Origin: Paraspadella gotoi | Taxonomy: Eukaryota; Chaetognatha | Length of the DNA: 64,000 nt | NCBI GenBank assembly: GCA_051294375.1 | Contig: JBJCIZ010000239.1 | Coordinates: 2,803,476 to 2,867,475, forward strand | Direction of reading: 5' to 3' | Shown here: positions 34,356 through 50,200 of the stretch, in pieces | Layout: every line of letters starts with the position of its first letter | How positions within the stretch are numbered: the stretch's first letter is position 1 | Made by a program: the position numbers and the translations under genes | Notes under the pieces: model-generated | What the model was told of the DNA's origin: nothing | What the model saw: only the letters and a program-made list of their open reading frames with translations | Databases searched by the model: none

Positions 34356-35532
34356 TCAATCCATCAGCTGAAGAGTGTGAGGATCGGTGAATTTCGCGGT
34401 GAGGATGTAAAAAAGCGTCGGAACAGGGACAGCTACGAGGATTGGAAGGTAAGGAACGATGTTAGAAAACTGTTGGGAAACGTCGTTGGATTCGGATTGA
34501 ACTCGAGCCACCAAAATGGTAATGATTCCGAAAGCGTGAGCCAACCTGACATGAAATAGGAGATAATGAGTTTTCTCATCCCCACAAGTAAACGTGCGTC
34601 GATTCATACCAATGAGCGAAAACAATGGCGATATATCTGGGAGTCTTGACCGACTCGAGGACGAGCGTCTTGAGATTTTGTTCACGGTCCATGTGACTTA
34701 TCGCAGTGAAATGAACGGCGATGGTGACGAGCGACAGAAGCAGCGTCAAATAGGGATAACAGAAGTAGATGAGTCCTCCACCGGCGGCATGGATCACGAT
34801 CAGGATGGGATAGAAATAACTGTAACAAATGGTCAGGCTAGCAGTTGTTACTTTAAAGCAAAACAAATGACATTACATTAGTTAACAAAATATAACTCAC
34901 AGAGCCGCATAAATCGATTTTCTTCCTTTTCCCAGGACGAAGCAAGACGAGATGAAGGGACGAAACAAAAGAAGAAAGACCAGACAGAATCCGTAAAATA
35001 TCAAAACGATGGAATAGAGAGGATAGACTCGTTCGTGGGTGCAATGAAGCGTCTCGTAGTGAGAAGCCAAGTTATTGGTGATGTTGTAGGGATTGTGGAA
35101 CATCGTGTACCAGTCTTGCAGTTTGTTGGGGCGACAAGACGTGAGAGAGACTCGGCCGATCGGGTCGAAGAGAAGTAGGGTTACGACGGCGGCGGCGGCG
35201 CTCTCGAGAAAGGCGCTCGCGTGCAGCAGCAGCAGATAGGGAGTCTTTTTAGGGTTCGTGTATTCAACGTAAAAGCAATTGAGTGTGAAGCTCACGCCAG
35301 CCATGAAAAGTAGGAATAACCAATCGTAGAGATCGGGAGCGTCCTCGCACCTCACGCATTCCGAACACGAATTGGCGGGAAGGTCGTTGCGGTACATGCC
35401 CCGCAAGCAAGATCCGCAATCGCTCCAAACTCCATCACTCAAAGTTCGACCGCAATATGAACCGGGACATCGGGGAAGTTTACCCCATCCATTGTCACAG
35501 TTAATAGTATCCATTTTCACGATGGATCCCAC
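34356..35532 (-). CDS. JKAMP: JKAMP (JNK1/MAPK8-associated membrane protein), ER multi-pass protein
   Basis: Exons 35532-34901, 34819-34610 and 34545-34356 give 343 residues (338 if the ATG at 35514 is used; human 311). JKAMP links ER-associated degradation machinery and JNK. The Cys-rich luminal N-terminus (CPGSYCGRTLSDG, SDCGSCLRGMY, CSECVRCEDAPDLYDW) and then at least six hydrophobic spans match JKAMP, with LQDWYTMFHNP, HCTHERVYPLYSIV, KSIYAALYFYPIL and a C-terminal PTLFYILTAKFTDP. Splices fall inside YAAL-YFYP and FAHW-LAHAFG with matching phases. Confidence 0.95.
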
Positions 35533-35710
35533 CTTACTTGTTTGACATTACGCTAGATTAGATTTTTTTAATATCGTCCCAACTTTATAAATAATTTTTT
35601 TTTGTTATACGAAGTTTTATATTGTGAAATTTATCTGGGTCAACAGCAAAATCAATGAAAAAGTTAAGTTAACAGATGAAAACAATAATTCCGCATTATT
35701 CATTTAATCA

Positions 35711-36539
35711 TCAGTGTTTATAAAATATCCGACCACCAAAAGTTTCTTCCTTGCTAACTGTGCGTCCGAGATTTCCGACCACTCCTTCCGGAAGCCTCTC
35801 CAGTCGAGTTTTCGTCACTTCCATCGCGACCCCCTCGGGGATGTTACGCTGAAGGTACTCTAGAAACGTATCGGCAGTGGATCCCGTGAGTCGGTTAAAC
35901 TTGAATGATCTGTTGACGGCGAATCAATTAGCTAATAGACGCTATAACTTTCCTTGTTATGAGAGAAATCAGCTCAGCTCACCTGTAATGCGTGTACCAT
36001 TCGTACTGAACTCGAATCTTTTTGTGCACGAAAGCGGATCTGAGCAGCGTTTTTCTTTCAGCTACTCTACAAGGCTCCTCGATCTGAACGGCGAGATCAA
36101 ATCCCTCCGATGCCATTTTGACGAATGACTCGAACGAGTCGAGAACTGGAGTTTCGTGGGCGAGACAAAGAATCTCGATGGAGCGATAGAGAACGTCGGG
36201 CTCTCCGTCTTCCTCGTAAAGATTCGCCGTATGAGCGAGACTTTGGAAATCGGAGGAGGAGGAGGAGAGGGGGGAGACGGAATTCCCAGTCTTCGAGTCG
36301 GAATCATCGAGGTCGTTGAGCGGCTCCGAAGCGCTCGATGCAGGGTTCGAGGCAGCGTTCGAATCTCGCTCCTGTTGGGCGTCATCATTCTCGACGCCGG
36401 TATTTTGCGTTTCAGACCTCAAAATCGGCGAGACAAGGAAAGCTCTTACGCCGTCTTTCAACCAACTTGTGTCTTGCCATGCGTTTCGGAGAAGCCCACG
36501 AGCGGGCACCCAAACGTTTTTCATCAAAATCAATGACAT
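35711..36539 (-). CDS. MRPS10: Mitochondrial small-subunit ribosomal protein uS10m
   Basis: Exons 36539-35983 and 35909-35711 give 251 residues (human 201). The uS10 core starts at EPDVLYRSIEILCLAHE and continues VLDSFESFVKMASEGFDL, ERKTLLRSAFVHKKIRVQYEWYTHYR, LTGSTADTFLEYLQRNIPEGVAMEVTKT across the splice, closely matching human MRPS10. About 60 residues of Ser/Asp-rich low complexity (roughly residues 45-105) separate the presequence from the core, accounting for the extra length. Confidence 0.95.
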
Positions 36540-37049
36540 CTGTTTAAACTAAAAAAAATATTTCGTAAAAATTTTAAAATTTTTAAAGCTAGACGAAAAA
36601 TTGTAATTTTTGTTCCACTATATCACATCAGAGTTGTTCTGTAAATAAATAGATATTATACAATTAAATAATCGGGCAGAAACTTCGGATGTGACCGACA
36701 AAGATAGAAGCGGAGAGAGAGAGAGCCTTCACAAAACTAATTTAAGATGTGTCACTGTATCAAATTCCTAATATGAATTCCTCATATTATAAAGCTCCCA
36801 AATCGTTCTCATCCTAGAAATATTTACGATTAACTATTAACGATAACTGATTGAGTATCTTCAGTCACTAACATAACTAACTTTTAAAATAAAATAAAAA
36901 TCTGCTATTTTATTGCTATCATAACTAACTTCCAGAATTTTCACGGATTAAACACACAAAATATTTCGTTTTCCTTTTACTCATTTGACAATAAAATTTA
37001 CAAAAGGCGTACGTTTCAATCAAGCGGAACAGTCAGTCAAGTTTGGAGA
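36540..37049. other. Intergenic: MRPS10 5' side / NABP 3' side
   Basis: 510 bp, AT-rich, with a short GAGA run near 36713-36724. Nothing recognised. Confidence 0.55.
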
Positions 37050-37781
37050 TTATCGTTTTAAGAATCCTTGGACGGCTGCCGATCCCCTGATTTCTCCGCT
37101 AGAACGAAGGCCACCGGATTCCTTCGGCCCGGCGGCGTTACCGGAATTTTGGCTTCCCAAAGGTTTCTTGGCGGGATAGGGCTTTTGCCTATTTTGTGGT
37201 AGATTATTTTGACCCGAGGGAGCAGCGGGACCATTCCGAGTCATTTTTCCCGCGCCGCTTCTCGGATCGCCTCGACTTCCGCCTTCTCTCGCGACGCCGC
37301 GAGTGCCGGGGTCCGCGCCGGCATCGCCGCCGGGAGGAGGTTGTTGTTCTTGACTCTGAACGCCCCCACCTGGGTGGCCACCGGCGCCGCCTTGAGACGG
37401 CGCCCCATTCATGCGTTGCTGCTTGACCAGTTCGCTGTTGGGTTCCGACATATTGGGGTTTTCCACAAAAGCCATGCAAAAGTCATCGATTTTCTGAATC
37501 TCTCCTCCTTTTCCAGAATACAAAGTTAACGCATCTTTCCAAATGTTTGCGTAACCTTTGAGTATTTTACAAATGTCCCCGGCCTGCATGACGGCGCCGT
37601 ATTCGTCCCAAACGGACAAATCGATGCATCCAGTTTTATCCGCAACTTTAACGCGTCTAATGGTGTGACCGTCTTTAGTGGTTGTGGGTTTTCCGATTTC
37701 CAAAACGATGAAGATAATGTTGAGTTGCTTCATTCCATGTTTTAGGTTACGAATACACGTGAAATTTGTATCCGTAGTCAT
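37050..37781 (-). CDS. SOSS-B / NABP single-stranded DNA-binding protein (hSSB1/2-like)
   Basis: Intronless, 243 residues from MTTDTNFT (start chosen by match to human MTTETFV; an ATG four codons upstream at 37793 is possible). NABP binds ssDNA and works in the SOSS complex in double-strand-break repair. The OB fold occupies residues 5-115: LNIIFIVLEIGKPTTTKDGH, RRVKVADKTGCIDLSVWDE, GDICKILKGYANIWKDALTLY, GEIQKIDDFCMAF. The C-terminal half is Gly/Pro/Gln/Arg-rich and disordered, as in the family, ending GFLKR. The SLC25A35 stop is only 73 bp upstream on the same strand. NABP1 versus NABP2 is not decidable. Confidence 0.95.
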   Translation of the reverse strand: MTTDTNFTCIRNLKHGMKQLNIIFIVLEIGKPTTTKDGHTIRRVKVADKTGCIDLSVWDEYGAVMQAGDICKILKGYANIWKDALTLYSGKGGEIQKIDDFCMAFVENPNMSEPNSELVKQQRMNGAPSQGGAGGHPGGGVQSQEQQPPPGGDAGADPGTRGVAREGGSRGDPRSGAGKMTRNGPAAPSGQNNLPQNRQKPYPAKKPLGSQNSGNAAGPKESGGLRSSGEIRGSAAVQGFLKR

Positions 37782-37854
37782 AATCTTACGCAAGCTTAAC
37801 CGTTATAAAAACAACTACGTAAAAAAAATATATAAAAATGCAGAAGTATTAAAA

Positions 37855-38994
37855 TCATGACTGAAATTTTAAATAAAGAAACCTAAAATAATCCCAAACC
37901 GTCAAAACTATTGTCGAGTGCGGCACTAACCGTAAAAAAGCCGGTCCATAACCTTTATATAAAGCAGAAAAACCTTCCGTACTAACGGTTTTAATCAAAC
38001 AATCAAAAGAATTTTTGTACTTTTTTTCAAAACCACATTGATTAAACATTCGTGTAGTAACAACATCGATTGGAGTAGACAAAGTAACTGCAACTATCCC
38101 ACTTACGGAAGCCATAAGCACTAATCGGCAAAAATGATGAGTCACTAAAATCTCGTTTACTTCAAAGTGGTGTTTTAAATAGTTAAAGGTAACTAATTGA
38201 GCGGGGGATATCGCAATAGCTCGAAAAATACTGGAACCGACTCCCTGTGAAAAACCTAGAATACCTTTCTCCCGATTTATTGTTCTAAAGGCGTGAGACA
38301 TTGACGTATGACCATGTTGATGACCGACAGCAATTTCTTGAGCAGCCTGAGATTGTAACTGAATCTTGACCAAATAAAAAGGGTTGGCGAGTATGGCACC
38401 AACACTAGCCGAAAACATCGCCCCGATCGTGGAACGATAAACACTAGGTGTACCATCTAAATTTTTTAAATAACCATTATTATCAAGAGATTGATAAATT
38501 CCCAGTCGCGGTCCGTTGACTAATCTTTTAATAAAAAGCATCACAGAGTAAATGAGAAATATTATTTTGACATGTTAAGACAGCGTTAAGACAAATTACG
38601 ATTTGTCCTTTTTAAAGCATATTTAATTAAACTATTTAAACAAACTTACTTTTTTATAAGGCACAATCTATTCCAAGATTTTTAATTTCTGTTTTTATAA
38701 TTTAACTCTCTACTTAGCCGTAATGCTTTTATTAGAAAGTTAAAAAACTGACACTTGATACCACATAGCTGGAATCATTCCTTTTTGCAGGGATACGACG
38801 CCTTCATTTTTGGCCACAACATACATGCCATGAAACAAATTTTTATACAAAATGCGGTGTTGTCCTTTAGGTTTTAGTTCTCCTTGTAACTGAATTCGAG
38901 TTTTCATTAGATCCAATGGATTGGTGAATATAACTGCAAAGGCAGCAGATAGAGCACCCAACCAACATTCTATCAAGCCAGGTATTTCAGGCAT
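37855..38994 (-). CDS. SLC25A35: SLC25A35-like mitochondrial carrier
   Basis: Exons 38994-38753 and 38524-37855 give 303 residues (human 300), three repeats of about 100 residues with two membrane helices each. Carrier motifs appear in each repeat: NPLDLMKTRIQLQGE, NPFYLVKIQLQSQAA and TPIDVVTTRMFNQ. AVGHQHGH, GFSQGVGSSIFRA and SALYKGYGPAFLRLVPH follow the SLC25A34/35 pattern. Splicing after CAAGT (donor GTCAGT) to AAAAG|A restores WYQVLVNGPRLGIY like human WYQFLMNGIRLGTY. Transported substrate is not settled for this subfamily. It is divergent with the plus-strand gene at 39427. Confidence 0.92.
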
Positions 38995-39426
38995 AGCAAC
39001 AGTAATACGCGACGGGCCATGTCATTATTTTATAAGTCGCAATATCCATTGCTCCAATGGAATCAGTTCATCAGATTGAGGATAAAATTTTAATAAGGTT
39101 GATGAAGGACATGACAATGGGGTCAGCAATCCAACCGTCCCTGCTGAGGTTTGAATAACCTGTGAAGAAATCATTACTAAAAACGTGAAATTAAGTGATG
39201 AAATTAGACAAATTAAAACCTTGACCAAATCAAATTACGAGTAAACTTAGAACAAAACTTCCTGGGCAAAAATTTCAAAACAAATTTGTGAAAAAAAGGA
39301 AAGTGGATTTGATTTAATAAATTTTTAACAAAAAAAATCCTCAACTAAAATTACATTTTAGCGTACTCCGTCTTTAAATAGATTTTATCGAAATTTAATT
39401 CGAGGGAGCAAATCCCGGAAGCTAGC
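38995..39426. promoter_or_regulatory. Putative bidirectional promoter region
   Basis: 432 bp between the only divergent gene pair in the window: SLC25A35 (minus, start 38994) and the unrecognised gene (plus, start 39427). No TATA box or named motif is evident. A reverse-strand open frame at 39025-39228 with a hydrophobic start is the only structure, and I do not support it as a gene. The call rests on geometry alone. Confidence 0.4.
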
Positions 39427-42400
39427 ATGGTAGACTTCAACTCGTGGTCTGATTATGCGTTAGATCTGGTCTCTAAATTCCAAAGTGTCAATGGCAGCAT
39501 GGACGACTTCAGGTTCCAACTACCAAATTCTTGATAAAATTAAACTCGCCCACAAAAATAAAGCCTCTTTACAACATTCAGCGCTTGCGGACAAAACTGG
39601 GGGTTTGACGGATACAACGTCTCGCAATACGTTGAATTCGACAAAGAAAGCGACGACCCTTGTCAAACCTCGGACACAGAAGGAAGCTTTAAAAGTAAAA
39701 GTAGTCGGACAACCATAGGGTGCTCGAGACATAAATGCGAAGGAAGTGATTTTGAGGAAACTTTAAGCGACTTCAACGTCGAAGTCGGAGAATGGAGAAG
39801 CGACCACCGAAAACGCGAGTCGAGCGCATTTCTAGACATTCATCACCATCATCGTCATCACAAGCATCATGACGACTCGGGATCAGAATTAGAGGAAATC
39901 AGAACGAAGAACAGGTGGGAAAAGTGTATCGAGTAGTTAAAGCCTTAGGCTTAGGTAGGTCATAATTTTTCTTTAAAATCGAGCGATATTCAGATTTGCT
40001 AATGACTCCGTATCCTCTTCCGATATTGGAACAATAAATCAAGAAAAAGTTCCATTATATTGTCCTCCACACCGACGCGGAGTCAAAAAAACTTACGAAA
40101 AATCCTGGGAAAGAACAAAAGAAAAACGACATCAAAAGAAAAGAGGCATCCCCAAGCGAAACGAAACCACCACAAATATATTTCATCTCAAGGTATGCCT
40201 ACGACGGTGGCCTGTGATGAGTTTGAGTGACACTTTCTCAATGCTCAGTTAATTACGTAAAATATTACATAAGTTCGACACTTAGCGTTAAGGACTTCTT
40301 TCTTTTGTTTAAAAAATAATAATAATTCACAGCAAAGGTCGCCCGCGATGACTTTGTCTTACTATCCGATGAATAGATGCGAAAATTGCAGTCTCCTTGA
40401 TAGAAATGTATGCATAGGACCTCAAACAACCTGTAAGTTGACGCCGCATTTCTAGATATGGTGTATTAAAAAAAAATCAAAATGGTCTTCAGGTCTTCAC
40501 TACTGAAAACTTTTTTCTCAGATGTGGATCAATCGTGGATTGAGAGAGTTGGAGGAATCTGGATGTGGCGTCCTTATGAAAAATTCTGTATGACTTCTCA
40601 ATTAAGTATAAGAATAAGAATAAGTACAGAAGGGTTCATATTATAAAATGAGGTACCCCTTTTTTGTGACCAGAATCTGTTCCCACCAAACTACCTGATC
40701 GAATTTCATGAAATTTTACATATAGAGTCTTAATGACGATATAAATTTTTTTAGTAGCATCAAGTGCATTAACGTTTTAAACATATAAAAAACATATTTT
40801 AGAACTAAAATTGATAAGTTTTCAATAATTAAGCTTGGTTTGAAGATGCATGGTTCATCGTTTTACTTCCAATTTTCCCAAATTATTCCAAATCTAACTT
40901 TATGGCGACAACTGCTTGTGATTATAAAGCTGAAAGTTAAGGTAAACAAATATTTTAGTGGTAATAAATATGTTTTTGTGGAAGAGTAAACGTCTGTGCA
41001 TCTGTTCAAAACAAAAATAATTTGGTGACACTTCTGGAGGCTCATATCTCGGCTTAGGGGTCAAATATTGAAATTCGCCTCGATAGTTCTATTTGTATTC
41101 ACATATGGATCATTCATACCAAATTTCAATGAATTTGGTCCAGTAATTTTCTCGGAACGTGATTTGGTCACAAAAAAGGGAACTTCATTTTATAATATGA
41201 AGCCTTCTGTATAAGAATTTTCCAATATTTTTGTGTTTTTTTGGGTTTTATTACGTTTAACAAGGTACACCAGAAACGGATGTTTGGGATGTCTTTCCTG
41301 CTGTGAAGCCACTTTGGTCACAAAGCCTTGAATCTACGCTCTCTATCGAGGATTTTCGCATTTTACGGGTGAAGTAACATCAGTATTGAATGACATGAAT
41401 GAACCTACAAGTTGGAGCTCAACAAATAAATAATCTCAAGACGTAAAATTTGTCTTCTATCCAATCGCTAACTTTATTACTTCTGATTTTTTATTTGGCT
41501 TAAGCATATAATGACCCAATACGATGCACAAGATGAAGCGCAAAGTGAATGTGAGAAGATGTATGCCGAAATGATAGCGCAAGAAAAACTTTCAAATGAA
41601 AGTAAATATGGTTCTATGGATATCAAATACCAGGAAGAAAACGCCAAAGAGTTGGCACAAAAACACAACCAGTAAGCGAAACGATCTGAAGTAAAAAGTA
41701 AAATATCTACAACATCTTTCATCGCGTCAGGAACGACAAAGCAAAGTTAACCGAGGAGGAGCAGGCGCGATTAGAAGCATCAAGTCCGGACCAGACTATG
41801 TTCTTCTACTCCGGATTCAAAGCAGATGAAGGTGTCGGGGAAACCGGGAAGACGTCGCAGTCTTCACAGTCTCCGCAGGGGGACGTCGAGTCAGACTTAA
41901 TTGAACCCGCAAACAAAGAGAGACAACAAAAGAAGTTGCAGGGAGACGCCAAAAAGGTAGAATAAACAAGAAACTCTAAAAAATTGTGTTCTTAATTCAA
42001 ATTTCTCGCATCTAGTCTAAATCACATTTGAATCTCGGGGATATACAATTGGAAAACGTAGAGAGCTATGAGGACGAAGAACGTAAATTAACCGGAGATT
42101 CGGCTATTGGATTTAAGACTTCGATGTCAGGTTTGGAAAGAGCGATAATCACTGCCGCTTGCAAGCTCGGCAATCATCCCACAATGTTTATAAAAGCCCG
42201 TCATTATACCAGATAAAAATGATGCTTCTCCTTTCGAATTCAAGGCGGCTATCACACGCTAGCTTCAGACGCACCCGATTTCTACAAGAATATTCATGTA
42301 TTTTCTGAGGAATTTCCGAATGCAGTCAATGATGCAGTAAATCCACAGAACTTGGAAGGGAGGAGTGACAGAAAAGTAAAAGGCAATGACGAACTCGTTG

Positions 42401-44693
42401 ATGGACGGAAACGATCGTCTGGTGGAGATTCAAAAGGAAGCCATAACTCTTGGCGGGAAAAACAAACGAGTTCTCCCCTCGAATATCAAGACAAACTTAA
42501 AAGGGAAAAATCGTTGGAAAAAGGCAAGTTCTCTAGAATTCCCTTTTTCTTCGTTTAACCGTACTTTTTGTGAACAGAATTTTCCAAAGAAAACAATGAA
42601 AGGCATTCCGGACAAAAAATGCCAGAGTCAAATGGCCAAGGAAAAATTGAGAAGGACAAAGACGACGAAAATCTTACTTACCTCAAAAAGAGAGAAATGG
42701 AACAAAGTGAGGATGAACAAAAAAAGGAACAAGGACAAATAGTCAATAATAAACAGAGAAAAGGCAAACCCAAGGGAAACTATCAAGACGAGAACGACGC
42801 TGGCGAAGACGAATCCGACGATGACAATGAGGCCGAAGATGATGATTTGCCTACAGTGAAAAAAGGAAAAAAAGGCAATGAAAGACAAAGAAAAGGCAAA
42901 CGGTCGGGAAAGGATCAAAATGAAGTCGACGAAGATAAAAATAACGAGGACGAAGACAACGATGCCGAAGATGAAGATTTGCCCGCAGTGAAACAAGGTA
43001 AAAGAGGCAATGAAAGACAAAGAAAAGGCAAACGGTCGGGAAGGGATCAAGACGAAGATAAAAATGACGAGGACGATGAAAGAGACAAAGATGATTTGGA
43101 TGAAGATGACGAAAACGATCAGGCTAATCAAAAAGAAAAAGGAAAAAGACAAAACGACGACGAGTTCGAAGATGATATGGAAGACGAAGACGGCGAGCAG
43201 GTATAAGAAAAATTCATAATTTTACTTTACAATTACAATTTTTAAATAAGAACGTCGATAGGACGAAGAGGAGTTTGACGAAAACGTAAACATCTCCAAA
43301 TGTGCCAACTGCGAATGCGAAACTTTCTGTTCAGGTCAATCGACGAGGAGTTACGAAAAGTCCAAATTTATTTTTAAAGATAAGTTAAAACAGGCGCCGC
43401 GAGTTCGGTCCTTCGCGGTTCGACGTCAAAGAAAATCAACGGTCGACACGTCACTAATTCAGTTTACTCATCCATGAAAAGAAGCGACAACCCGTCGTCG
43501 AGACCTACCACGACTCGAAACAGATCGGCGAGATCTGGAGTCGATTATTATTACACGCAGACATCCTCGTCTGGAAAATCGTCGGGCTATACGATTTCAA
43601 GGCCACAAACGACTACGCGAACGCCTCGTCGGATCGACTTCAGGGAGACCAAATGGTCAAAAGGACCGAAATCAAACAATCGTCGCTCATTTTCATCGTG
43701 GGATCGAGAACGAGAGACGGGATTGATGCCGACGACTACTAAGGGGAAGAAGTATCCGAGTTCCTCGATAGTCTCAGCGGGAACGACGATCAATCGAGAT
43801 TCGGTCAGGGATTCATATGTTTACGATGAGAGGCCGACGACGGCATCGACGACGATGACACCGAAGAGTCAACGTTACCTCGTTTACAAAGCAGAGGCGA
43901 AACGCAAAGGAAAGAAGTTTCCCCACTACACCGTCAATTATTTGAGCCAGGATCAAAACGGTAGTGGTTTTGGAGGAAGCTACGGAAGCAGCTACGGAAG
44001 CAGCTACGAGACCAGCTACGATACCAGCTACGGAAGGAGTCATGAGGGAGATTATAGAGGAAGCTATGCCGGCAACCACGGTAGAAACAACGGAGAATTT
44101 TACGAGAAGCATTCCAGATATCCCAAAAGCAGAAACGTTTACAATAAGAATTATGAATATCCTAAGCGGGAGGAGCAGCAGCAAAGAAAAACCGAGGCGA
44201 AAAAGTAATGAATAAAACAACCTGATCAACTAATTAACACTAACAAAATTTAACTACTTCAGTGAAAGGTAGAAATAACACAAAAGGAATGAAAACATAT
44301 AAAGCACACCCTTTAAACTAAGATGAACACGTTTAGACTATAGATATCGAATATTTTTTATCTTTACAGTTTCAACATTTGGTTGGCTAACTCTGCCACA
44401 AATTCTCAAAAACGCCTTTCAAAAAGAAAAGGACAACAACGCGACGGATGGAAATTAATGGACGAAGATGCATTTCAAAACCAAAACAGGGAATTCCAAC
44501 AGGTTAGCCCGCCATTACAGATATTTTTTGTAATAAATTTAATTGGTTTTTTAACATTTTATGACCATTTATCTATCATTTATCCATCAGCCGAAAAGAA
44601 CCATAATATTTGTTTTTACAGCTCGAGAAAAAAAGGAATGACCGAAGGATGCGACTTAAGACAGAAGCTAAGAATGTACCTCTGGCCAAATAG
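39427..44693 (+). CDS. Unrecognised 15-exon gene, 1128-residue low-complexity, charged and Tyr/Gly/Ser-rich protein
   Basis: Only plus-strand gene. Exons: 39427-39512, 39582-39914, 39994-40192, 40333-40432, 40522-40587, 41265-41368, 41505-41671, 41731-41956, 42016-42130, 42245-42523, 42578-43200, 43262-43334, 43394-44204, 44370-44502, 44622-44693. Every junction has AG acceptors and matching phase; intron 10 has a GC donor (AAAAG|GCAAGT). No family recognised and no signal peptide. Visible features: His-rich cluster near residue 115 (HHHHRHHKHH); Cys/aromatic block at about 215-285 (NRCENCSLL, GGIWMWRPYEKFC, TDVWDVFPAVKPLW); acidic/basic alternating repeats of 44 residues at about 610-740; NISKCANCECETFC at about 776-789; Tyr/Gly/Ser repeats (GSYGSSYGSSYETSYDTSYG) near 960-985; basic C-terminus ending KNVPLAK. 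The start is the first ATG after an in-frame stop, but an upstream exon is possible. Confidence 0.8.
42742..43130 (+). repeat. 132 bp in-frame tandem repeat in exon 11 of the unrecognised gene
   Basis: About three units, offset 132 bp (GGCAATGAAAGACAAAGAAA occurs at 42874 and 43006). Each encodes a basic RQRKGKRSGKD segment, then an acidic Asp/Glu/Asn run, then DEDLPAVKQGKRGNE. The first unit is the most diverged. Confidence 0.88.
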
Positions 44694-45995
44694 AATCACC
44701 AATTGAAATTTCGATTCGCTTTATTATGTAGTCGTCTTCCTTGCTATACTTCCATAACTTAACTTGTAAAAGCTAAAAACGTCAAAATGAAAAATCAAAA
44801 TACAAGATAGCTTTACATGTGAAAACATAAAGCGATAATCATAGGGAAAATAGAATATTGACAGGCAAAAAAAGCTCACAATTTGGAACCATGGAAGTTA
44901 AAAGTAAAAAAAAATCATGATAGATTTTTTTGAAGGGCATTTACCTATAGCTGGGTCCAGAGAAAGCTTAAATGTGACCGACTTGCTCACATGGCCCGAA
45001 AGAAGAACAACGCCGGAACTTGTCTCTTATAAGCAAACTTCTTTGGCATGACATTATATTAACGTCTGTTACATTCTATTCTTCAAATTTTATAGAAAAA
45101 ATACCTAAATTTCAAGAGGAAACCGATAAAAATAAATAGTTCAACTTTGATTGAATGTGAGTGAATAAGCTCGCTCATCGATATTCAATATTAATTAATA
45201 AATCGGCACAAAACCAAACAAAATATGATTTCTTGCTTTTGTCTCGTAGGAAATAGCTATTTTTTAAACAAAAATTGAAATGAAAACAAAAGAACCATTA
45301 GAGAGATTGAATTCAAAATAAGACGTCTGTATTCCTAGATTTCTAAATTCTAAGTAACGCGTGACGTAATTTACTGCTTTTTCAATCAAGCGATTTCTAA
45401 TGAGAATGATTCAATGCTAGAAAACCTCTTGGATATAAAATTAATTGAGAATCAGCTTTAAAAAAATCAAAATCGGTGGTAATAAAGTAATAAGAATAGT
45501 TTTCATGATTGAAATGTAATGTTGGGCGACAACGAACAAAAATTCTTTTATCCAGAGTATATCAGTCATCATAATATCATTCATAACTACTAAGAGTTAA
45601 AATAATTTTTTGGGTTTTTATATAAAAAAAATAAGTTAAAATATGACACAGATCATTTTTTTTAATGGAATAAATGAAGATTCAATAAGGATTTCTACAA
45701 ATTTAGAAATTTGTTTTTTCAATAACAACAATTTACATAATAATAGCCTTTTGCCAGAGAATCTACCTTTTAATCTGGGTCATAAAATAAACGTATACAC
45801 GTAAATGATTTCTTTAAAAACAGAAATATTAAAAAAATTCATAAAATGTAAATGCATACAGTTGCATTACAACGATAAAAATTAAAATCTAAACGCATGA
45901 TTGTTCCAGACGATAAAATTCGTGAATGCGAATAAAAATTAGTTTCGTGGCTTCAAAGGTAGTAAAGCTTGTGAGCCAAAGTCTTCGAAGGGTCA
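44694..45995. other. Largest intergenic region, between convergent gene ends
   Basis: 1.3 kb of AT-rich DNA between the 3' ends of the plus-strand gene and PIWI. No open frame of interest, no repeat family shared with the rest of the window, and no RNA gene recognised on either strand. Confidence 0.6.
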
Positions 45996-49840
<3,845 letters not shown>

Positions 49841-50200
49841 GATTTTCTTTTTAAACTACCAAAAAGAATGATTGACAATTTAAAAAAAATCTTTTTTGGC
49901 GACAAGCACAAGCACCTAAAATCCGGAAGCTAAAACTAAATGAAAGAATTTTGTAATATACCTTATATTTTCCAACAAATAAATGAAGCTTCTCGAGTTT
50001 TTTGGCCAATAGTCAAACCTCTTTCGCATAATATAAATTATTATAGGATTTATTCTGAAAAGAAAATCGAGCTCGAGTGCAATACATAATTCGACAAGCA
50101 TTAATTCTTAGGAATGAGATTTTTTTTTTCGTTCCTTTTGTTCTTATTCAAGAACGAGTGGGGTTTTTATTTTAGTATTTTTTTTTGTTCCCGGAAACGT
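49841..50200. other. Intergenic: PIWI 5' side / MOSMO 3' side
   Basis: 360 bp, AT-rich; presumably the PIWI promoter and MOSMO 3' UTR. Nothing else seen. Confidence 0.55.

Noticed and set aside
39025-39228. 67-codon minus-strand frame with hydrophobic N-terminus upstream of SLC25A35
   Set aside because: AT-rich, no family resemblance, no splice link, overlaps the presumed promoter; could be 5' UTR or chance.
42628-43152. 174-codon minus-strand frame that looks like repeated membrane spans (Phe/Ile/Val-rich)
   Set aside because: Antisense of the acidic/basic repeat in exon 11 of the plus-strand gene; hydrophobicity is a composition artefact.
42628-44693. Treating the Tyr/Gly/Ser-rich frame at 43474-44208 as a separate single-exon gene
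   Set aside because: It is open upstream to an acceptor at 43393 in phase with the preceding exon, and its stop is bypassed by a donor (GTAATG at 44205) joining two further in-frame exons.
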